From Planctomycetaceae bacterium (GTDB taxonomy: Bacteria; Planctomycetota; Planctomycetia; Isosphaerales; Isosphaeraceae): a stretch of DNA of 10,791 nt. A program made the position numbers and the translations under genes. The notes beneath the pieces are model-generated. The model worked only from the letters and a program-made list of their open reading frames with translations. It was not told the origin of the DNA and did not search any database. The stretch's first letter is position 1; each line of letters begins with the position of its first letter. Positions 6,221-10,791 of the stretch are shown here, piece after piece. The DNA lies in the NCBI GenBank assembly GCA_019232645.1, contig JAFANO010000159.1, forward strand, positions 1-10,791, read 5' to 3'.

Positions 6221-6255
6221 CCCGGGATCCCTGGCCCCGGGAGGATGAACGTCCC

Positions 6256-7341
6256 ATGTCGTCTCGAACCACGTTCCGGGTTGTCATCTCATTGGCCCTC
6301 CTGATCCTGGCTGGGGCCATCCCTGGCCTGAACGGTGGGACGGGGCTCGGCCTGGCTCGCGCCCAGGTCGGTACCGAGCCCGGCTCCCGACCGGGACCGC
6401 AAAACCCGCTCTCGGCCGTGTCCCGACCTGATGCGGCCAACGTGAGCCCACGGGGCCAATCCGAGGACGAGGAAGCGATCCGCGCAGTCGATGAGGCGTT
6501 CGTCCGCGGCTACAACAAGGGCGACAGCAAGGCCCTGGCCGCCTTGTTCACCGAGGACGCGGAGGTCGTCGAGGCGGACGGCGCCCGCTATCGGGGCCAT
6601 GACCCGATCGAGCAGGGTCTCGCCGACACGTTCGCCGCCAGCAAGGGGGCCAAGATCGCGTTCGAGATCGAGGCGATCCGGTTCCTGAGCCCCGACGTCG
6701 CCGAGGAGGAGGGCCGGTCCGTCGTCACGCCGGAGGAGGGGGCGCCGGTGTCGCGCCTCTACACGGTGCTCTACGTCAAGCGCGACGGCCGCTGGTTCAT
6801 CTCCGGCGTCCGCGAGGAGCCCGACCCGCTGGTCCGCCCGCACGACCGGCTCAAGGACCTCGAATGGATGGTCGGCGAGTGGGTCGATGAGAGGCCCGAT
6901 TCCGTCGTCCGGGTCGACTGCCACTGGTCCGAGGACGGGAACTTCCTGATCCGGTCGTTCACGGTCAAGCGGCAGGGCAAGCCGGTGATGACCGTCACCC
7001 AGCGCGTCGGCTGGGACCCGCTGGCCAAGCAACTCCGGTCCTGGGAGTTCGACTCCGAGGGGGGCTTCGGCGAGGGCCGATGGAGCCGCGACGGCGACCG
7101 CTGGGTCGTCAAGTACACGGGCGTCCGGCCCGAAGGGACGACCGCCTCATCCACCAACGTCACCTCCCGAGAGCGCCCCGACCTGGTTCGCTGGGTCTCG
7201 ACCGACCGGATCATCGGCGACGAATCCGTCCCCGAAGAAGTCGCCTACGTGCTGGTCCGCGTCCCGCCCGCGCCGAGCCCGAAGTCGAAAGGCCACGCGA
7301 CATCCCACACGTCCCCGAACACCGAGAGGAGCCCGCGATGA
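6256..7341 (+). CDS. Exported SnoaL/DUF4440-type (SgcJ/EcaC family) protein
   Basis: This is a 361-residue exported protein of two parts. Residues 1-37 (MSSRTTFRVVISLALLILAG ... ARAQ) form a signal peptide. Residues 70-188 match the SgcJ/EcaC SnoaL-like fold: 'DEEAIRAVDEAFVRGYNKGD' with '.LAALFTEDAE', 'YRGHDPIEQGL' and a closing 'YVKRDGRWFISGVREE'. Residues 199-345 (LKDLEWMVGEWVDE..., repeated Trp, beta-rich) resemble the lipocalin-like DUF1579-type half found fused to it in planctomycetes. No catalytic residues can be named, and SnoaL-like domains often bind small hydrophobic ligands. The ATG at 6256 follows GGGAGGA (6239-6245) by 10 bases and places the signal peptide at the N-terminus, so it is preferred over an in-frame ATG at 6130. 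Its stop overlaps the next start (ATGA at 7338-7341), indicating translational coupling. Confidence 0.85.
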   Translation: MSSRTTFRVVISLALLILAGAIPGLNGGTGLGLARAQVGTEPGSRPGPQNPLSAVSRPDAANVSPRGQSEDEEAIRAVDEAFVRGYNKGDSKALAALFTEDAEVVEADGARYRGHDPIEQGLADTFAASKGAKIAFEIEAIRFLSPDVAEEEGRSVVTPEEGAPVSRLYTVLYVKRDGRWFISGVREEPDPLVRPHDRLKDLEWMVGEWVDERPDSVVRVDCHWSEDGNFLIRSFTVKRQGKPVMTVTQRVGWDPLAKQLRSWEFDSEGGFGEGRWSRDGDRWVVKYTGVRPEGTTASSTNVTSRERPDLVRWVSTDRIIGDESVPEEVAYVLVRVPPAPSPKSKGHATSHTSPNTERSPR

Positions 7342-9176
7342 CCCGCAAGATGATGAGCGTCGCGTTGAGTGCGTCCCTGGCATTGTCCCTCCCCGGCGGG
7401 ACGCTGTTCGCCCGCGGCTTCGGAGGCGGCGGATTCCGCGGGGGTGGGTTCGGTGGCTTCCACGGGGGCGGTTACGGCGGCTTCCACGGAGGTGAGTACG
7501 GCGGCATGCACTACGGCGACATGTCATCATATGGCAGGACTTCCTCGTTCAGCTCGTATGGGCATGGCGAGGGCATGAGCTACGGGAGCCGAGGGGCCGC
7601 CGAAGGGATGTACGGGGGCCAGATCCGGTATGGTTCCCGCTCGGGTTCGTACGAGACGGCGCGGGGCGGGACCATCAACTACGGCGCCGCGGGGATGGGT
7701 GCCCGGGGCCCGGGAGGCGCCGAGGCCGGGCGCGGCGTCTACGGGATCTCGGGCACGACGGCGGGGGGCCGGAGCTATTCGGACGTCGGTCGCGTCGGCG
7801 GGGCCGCCGGGCCGGGCGGCAATGCCGTGGGCGGCCGTGAGAACATCGGGGCCGTCTCGGGGCCGCGCGGGACCGCTGTCGGGGGCTCGCGGACCATCGG
7901 CGGCGTCGGCCGGGAGGGCGCGTTCGGGGCGACCGAGCGCGGCGGGGTCGCGGCCGGCGCGGGGGGGGTCGTGGCCGGCGGGTCGCGCGCCGGCATGGCA
8001 GTCGGCCCCGGCGGGGCCGTGGCCGGGCGGGGATCTTACGGCGCCGCCGCGTACCGGCCCTACGGGTACAACGCCTACGGCGCGTATCACCAGGGCTGGG
8101 TCCACGGCTACTGGAACGGCCAAAACAGCGCGGCCTGGGGGTGGCGCAACCCGTACTGGGGGGCCTGGGGCATGGGCCTCGGCATGGGCCTGGGCTGGGG
8201 CCTGGCGTCCTGGGGCTTCGGCTCGGCCCTCTACGGGATGGGCTACATGCCGTACTCCAACCCCTATTACGGCTACGGCGCGACCACAGTCGTGGCCGGT
8301 CAGCCGGTCGTGGCCGCTCCCTACAACTACTCCCAGCCGATCGACACTGTGAGCGCGCCCGCGGACGACTCGGTCACCAACCCGGCGCTGGCCTTGTTCG
8401 ACGCTGGCCGCGCGTCGTTCCAGCAGGGGAACTATGCCGACGCCCTGCAACAGACCAACGACGCCCTGGCGAAGCTCCCCAACGATACGACCCTGCACGA
8501 GTTCCGCGCGCTCTGCCTGTTCGCGCTGGGGCGCTACGACGAGGCCGCCGCGACCCTCTACGCCGTGCTCTCGGTCGGCCCCGGCTGGGACTGGACGACG
8601 CTCATCGGCCTCTATCCCAGCGTCGATGTCTACACCGCCCAGCTCCGCGCCCTCGAGGACTACTGCTCCAGCCATCCCGATTCGGCCAGCGGCCGCTTCG
8701 TGCTCGTCTACCACTACCTGACCGAGGGCCACACCGAGGCGGCCGTCGATATCCTCAAGCAGGTGGTCGCGCTGAAGCCCGGCGATACCCTCTCGGCGAA
8801 GCTGCTCCGGCAGCTCGACCTGTCGAAGGACCAGCCCGCACCGGCCGCCATCGCCGCCACCACTGCCCCCGCCCCGACCGACACGACCCCGCCGCCAGGC
8901 GCCTCGATCGCCGGGACCTGGGGCGCGCAGCCGACGGCCGACACCGCGATCGCCCTGACCGTGCAGCCCGGCGGGGAGTTCTCCTGGCAGGTCACCCGGA
9001 AGGGCCAGACGCAGCAGTTCGCCGGCGCCTCCACCTACGGCGACGGGATCCTCACGCTGGCCCAGGACAAGGGCCCCGTCTTGGTCGGTCGCGTGGGATG
9101 GAAGGACGCGGACCACATGACGTTCCGGATCGTCGGCGACGGCCCGGACGACCCGGGGCTGAGCTTCTCGAAGTGA
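7338..9176 (+). CDS. Exported Gly/Tyr-rich protein with TPR region and C-terminal beta domain
   Basis: The protein has 612 residues. A signal peptide (MTRKMMSVALSASLALSLPG ... LFARG) is followed by three 8-residue units F-[RH]-G-G-x-[FY]-G-G at 33-56 and by a Gly-rich tract at 57-235. That tract has an imperfect 16-17 residue period (G-P-G-G-x-x-V-G-G-R) from about 124. Residues 237-330 are rich in Tyr, Trp and Gly, with a glycine-zipper-like hydrophobic stretch (WGMGLGMGLGWGLASWGFGS, 277-296). Residues 347-412 and 447-492 form TPR-like helices (ALALFDAGRASFQQGNYADA; LTEGHTEAAVDILKQVVALK). An Ala/Pro linker (500-520) leads to a final beta-rich domain (SIAGTW ... GGEFSWQV, 523-612). GAGAGGA lies about 8 bases before the ATG. 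It probably sits in the envelope and may act with the co-translated SnoaL-like protein. The exact role is unknown. Confidence 0.85.
   Translation: MTRKMMSVALSASLALSLPGGTLFARGFGGGGFRGGGFGGFHGGGYGGFHGGEYGGMHYGDMSSYGRTSSFSSYGHGEGMSYGSRGAAEGMYGGQIRYGSRSGSYETARGGTINYGAAGMGARGPGGAEAGRGVYGISGTTAGGRSYSDVGRVGGAAGPGGNAVGGRENIGAVSGPRGTAVGGSRTIGGVGREGAFGATERGGVAAGAGGVVAGGSRAGMAVGPGGAVAGRGSYGAAAYRPYGYNAYGAYHQGWVHGYWNGQNSAAWGWRNPYWGAWGMGLGMGLGWGLASWGFGSALYGMGYMPYSNPYYGYGATTVVAGQPVVAAPYNYSQPIDTVSAPADDSVTNPALALFDAGRASFQQGNYADALQQTNDALAKLPNDTTLHEFRALCLFALGRYDEAAATLYAVLSVGPGWDWTTLIGLYPSVDVYTAQLRALEDYCSSHPDSASGRFVLVYHYLTEGHTEAAVDILKQVVALKPGDTLSAKLLRQLDLSKDQPAPAAIAATTAPAPTDTTPPPGASIAGTWGAQPTADTAIALTVQPGGEFSWQVTRKGQTQQFAGASTYGDGILTLAQDKGPVLVGRVGWKDADHMTFRIVGDGPDDPGLSFSK
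7707..8042 (+). repeat. Imperfect ~48-51 bp coding repeats (Gly-rich 16-17 residue units)
   Basis: Units begin at residues 124, about 139, 158, 175, about 191 (weak), 207 and 223 of the protein at 7338. They share the pattern G-[PA]-[GR]-G-x-x-[VA]-[GA]-G-[RS]. The spacing of 15-19 residues gives a DNA period near 50 bases. Such repeats expand and contract easily by slippage. Confidence 0.6.
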
Positions 9177-9181
9177 GGGGA

Positions 9182-9209
9182 GCGGTCGACGGAGCTCGCT
9201 CCGCACCGC
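9182..9209 (+). terminator. Strong stem-loop after the TPR gene
   Basis: An outer stem GCGGT/ACCGC (9182-9186 with 9205-9209) encloses CGGAG-CTCG-CTCCG (9190-9203), beginning five bases after the stop codon. No T-run follows, so this is a candidate for stem-loop termination or mRNA 3'-end protection, not a classical intrinsic terminator. Confidence 0.4.
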
Positions 9210-9256
9210 AGCACGCGCTTCATTCATGGGCCCGCGGATGCTGTCCGATCCCCTCC

Positions 9257-9273
9257 CTCCCCCCTTGCGGGAG
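9257..9273 (+). terminator. Second hairpin in the 9177-9359 gap
   Basis: CTCCC-CCCTTGC-GGGAG forms a 5-bp stem with a 7-base loop, within a C-rich tract (9250-9264). CCCCTTGCGGGA here (9261-9272) is the same 12-mer as in the tRNA-Leu variable arm (5334-5345). This probably reflects a favoured hairpin sequence and not common origin. Confidence 0.25.
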
Positions 9274-9359
9274 TGGTTGGGGTCTCGTCTTCGAAAGCCC
9301 AGCCACTCGACCGCGTGTCGATGGTCTCAAAGTGTTCTCCTATGTTGAGGATCTCAGCG

Positions 9360-9947
9360 ATGAGCAAAGGTTTCGAACGTCCCCTCGTCGCGGAGCTGCG
9401 TCACGAGCTAAACGCCCTCCGTGGCAACTGGTTCTGGTTCGTGATGCTGGGCATCGCGCTGGTCGTCCTGGGCGCCATCGCGCTGGGCTCGGTGGTAATC
9501 GCCTCGCTGGCCACTGCCGTGGCGATCGGCATGCTGATCTTCCTGGGCGGCGTGGCTGAGACGCTCGGCGCGTTCTGGTGCCGGGGCTGGAGCGGGTTCT
9601 TCTTCCACCTGCTCTCCGGGGTGTTGTCGATCGTCATCGGGGTCATATTCCTCAGGGCTCCGGTCGGCGCCCTGCTCGCGCTGACGCTGCTCGTGGCGAG
9701 CTTCCTGATGGTCGGGGGCATCTTCAAGATCGTCGCGGCGGTGAGCTACCGGTTCGCGGCCTGGGGCTGGCCGCTGGTGAGCGGGATCGTCGACCTGATC
9801 CTCGGGGTGCTGATCTGGCAGGAGTGGCCAGCATCGGCGCTGTGGGTGATCGGGTTGTTCGTAGGGATCAATCTGGTGTTCCGCGGGTTCAACTGGATCG
9901 GTCTCGGCCTGTCACTGCGAGCGCTTCCCCGCCCCGCAACACCATGA
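9360..9947 (+). CDS. HdeD family (DUF308) six-helix membrane protein
   Basis: This 195-residue protein has a cytoplasmic N-terminus (MSKGFERPLVAELRHELNAL) and six hydrophobic helices at about 23-43, 47-70, 79-98, 102-125, 135-153 and 158-178. They are arranged as three hairpin pairs, as in HdeD/DUF308 proteins. Typical landmarks are 'WFVMLGIALVVLGAIAL', 'LSGVLSIVIGVIFL.AP..ALLALTLL', 'F.MVGGIFKIVAA' and 'GIVDLILGVLIW..WP.SALWVIGLFVGI'. E. coli HdeD is linked to acid resistance, but the biochemical role of the family is not established. GAGGA at 9347-9351 lies 8 bases before the ATG at 9360 and decides the start. The stop codon lies inside an ATGA overlap with the next gene (9944-9947), so the two are probably co-translated. 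Confidence 0.9.
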   Translation: MSKGFERPLVAELRHELNALRGNWFWFVMLGIALVVLGAIALGSVVIASLATAVAIGMLIFLGGVAETLGAFWCRGWSGFFFHLLSGVLSIVIGVIFLRAPVGALLALTLLVASFLMVGGIFKIVAAVSYRFAAWGWPLVSGIVDLILGVLIWQEWPASALWVIGLFVGINLVFRGFNWIGLGLSLRALPRPATP

Positions 9948-10791
9948 GACCGAGGCCTGAGAAGAAGGCCAGGCTTCTCAGGACTGTCCGCAGGAGAGCG
10001 ACTTTGAGAGACGTGTTCTCCCCACCGGGCATGATGCCCTGCCTGCTCGGAGCGGTCCTCTGGGTCTGCCCCTTGGTCCTCGCGTGCCAGGATGTGACCC
10101 CGAAGGAGCGGAGGGGCGAGAGCACCGCCGCCCGGTCGACGGCCCCATCCGTCGATCCCCGGTTCCGCTCCCCGCGGGCGACCGTACGGACCTTCCTGAT
10201 CGCGATGAACCTGACCGAGGACGACCCGCACAGGATCGTGGAGGCCGCCGCCTGCCTCGACCTCTCGGGAATCCCGACCGATCGGCGCGACGGCGGCCGG
10301 TACGCGTTCGAGCTGGAGTTCATCCTGCGGTCGATCAACATCCCGACCTGGGTGATCCCGGACGTCTCGGATGGCCCGGATTGCGAGATCGGCGAGAACA
10401 AGGACATCAAGCTCAGGTTGCACCGGATGGCGGATGGGCGCTGGCTATTCGACAGCAAGACACTCCAGGACCTGCCGAGGATGCGGCTGTTCCTCTGGCA
10501 ACGGGCCCTCGCGGCAGGCCAGGGAAAAGAAGCCAGCGACGTGCCGGCCGATTTCCGGTCACCCTACGCGATGTTTCACACGTTCATCGATGCGTTCAAG
10601 ACGGACGACCTCGATACGGCCGCGACGTGCCTGGACCTGACCGAGATCCCCGACCCAGCCCGCCAGATCGTGGGACGGGAGCTCGCTTTCAAGCTCAAGG
10701 AGGTCCTCGATCGGACCGTTTTCGTCATCTTCCAGGACCTCCCGGATTCCTCGGTCGGCGTCCCGCTGGAGGCGCTGGTGCACAAGGAGGG
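9944..10791 (+). CDS. Exported or membrane protein with duplicated domain like the N-terminal region of planctomycete MscS-type channels; truncated by window edge
   Basis: An open frame of 282 codons runs from the ATG at 9944 off the right edge without a stop. Residues 30-49 (MMPCLLGAVLWVCPLVLACQ) look like a signal peptide, possibly a lipobox (VLAC). Two related units follow: SPRATVRTFLIAM...CLDLSGIP from residue 76 and SPYAMFHTFIDAF...CLDLTEIP from residue 206. Their CLDL motifs fall at 104 and 229. The second continues LAFKLKEVLDRTVFVIFQDL and PDSSVGVPLEALVH. I associate this domain with the periplasmic N-terminal region of planctomycete mechanosensitive (MscS) channel proteins. The channel part would lie outside the window. 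The start is uncertain. 9944 overlaps the HdeD stop as ATGA but has no ribosome binding site, while TTG at 10004 follows AGGAG (9992-9996) by 7 bases and gives a tidier signal peptide. Confidence 0.7.
   Translation, partial: MRPRPEKKARLLRTVRRRATLRDVFSPPGMMPCLLGAVLWVCPLVLACQDVTPKERRGESTAARSTAPSVDPRFRSPRATVRTFLIAMNLTEDDPHRIVEAAACLDLSGIPTDRRDGGRYAFELEFILRSINIPTWVIPDVSDGPDCEIGENKDIKLRLHRMADGRWLFDSKTLQDLPRMRLFLWQRALAAGQGKEASDVPADFRSPYAMFHTFIDAFKTDDLDTAATCLDLTEIPDPARQIVGRELAFKLKEVLDRTVFVIFQDLPDSSVGVPLEALVHKE

Noticed and set aside
6130..6255. ATG at 6130 as the start of the SnoaL-like gene
   Set aside because: It would put 42 Pro/Arg-rich residues ahead of a clear signal peptide. The ATG at 6256 has a good ribosome binding site.
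7527..9559. Long open frames on both strands overlapping the Gly-rich/TPR gene (minus 7527-9227, plus 8141-9559)
   Set aside because: They are Arg/Gly/Pro-rich shadows of a GC-rich gene without domains, while the 7338 frame has a signal peptide, TPR pattern and ribosome binding site.

Overview
The window is GC-rich bacterial DNA. A type I sulfatase, exported Gly/Tyr-rich and TPR proteins, a SnoaL/DUF4440-type exported protein and many broken transposases together suggest a planctomycete, probably near the Isosphaeraceae. That assignment is inference from gene style, not from a marker gene.

Layout. Positions 1-179 (minus) hold the start of a DDE-type transposase that appears frameshifted. A secreted type I sulfatase follows (365-1984, plus), then a 37-bp direct repeat. 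From 2155 to 5389 lies a scarred, mosaic stretch. It opens with a 26-bp partial copy of a tRNA 3' end, continues with a TnpB pseudogene lacking its first RuvC segment (2300-3049), a probable IS3-type scrap (3169-3216) and a markedly AT-rich leader. Next come an intact secreted GH16 glycoside hydrolase (3529-4689), a heavily decayed IS701-type transposase (4806-5240) and an intact tRNA-Leu(UAG) on the minus strand (5308-5389). The partial tRNA copy and the tRNA-Leu 3' end are in direct orientation (24/26 identical), which is the geometry of a tRNA-targeted insertion. No integrase is visible between them.

Positions 5431-6030 carry no gene I can support. A structured leader (about 6060-6250) precedes a two-gene unit: an exported SnoaL-like protein (6256-7341) overlapping by ATGA an exported Gly-rich/TPR protein (7338-9176), which ends at a strong hairpin. 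A second unit pairs a six-helix HdeD/DUF308 membrane protein (9360-9947) with a probable membrane or exported protein, also through an ATGA overlap. The latter starts at 9944 and runs off the right edge. It carries two copies of a domain that I associate with the N-terminal part of planctomycete MscS-type channels.

The sulfatase and GH16 enzyme could both act on extracellular polysaccharide, but the scarred region separates them and nothing shows that they form one locus. I found no convincing new defence or RNA-guided system. The most useful leads are the tRNA-bracketed GH16 segment, the leader of tRNA-Leu that is complementary to its own variable arm, and the two translationally coupled envelope gene pairs.
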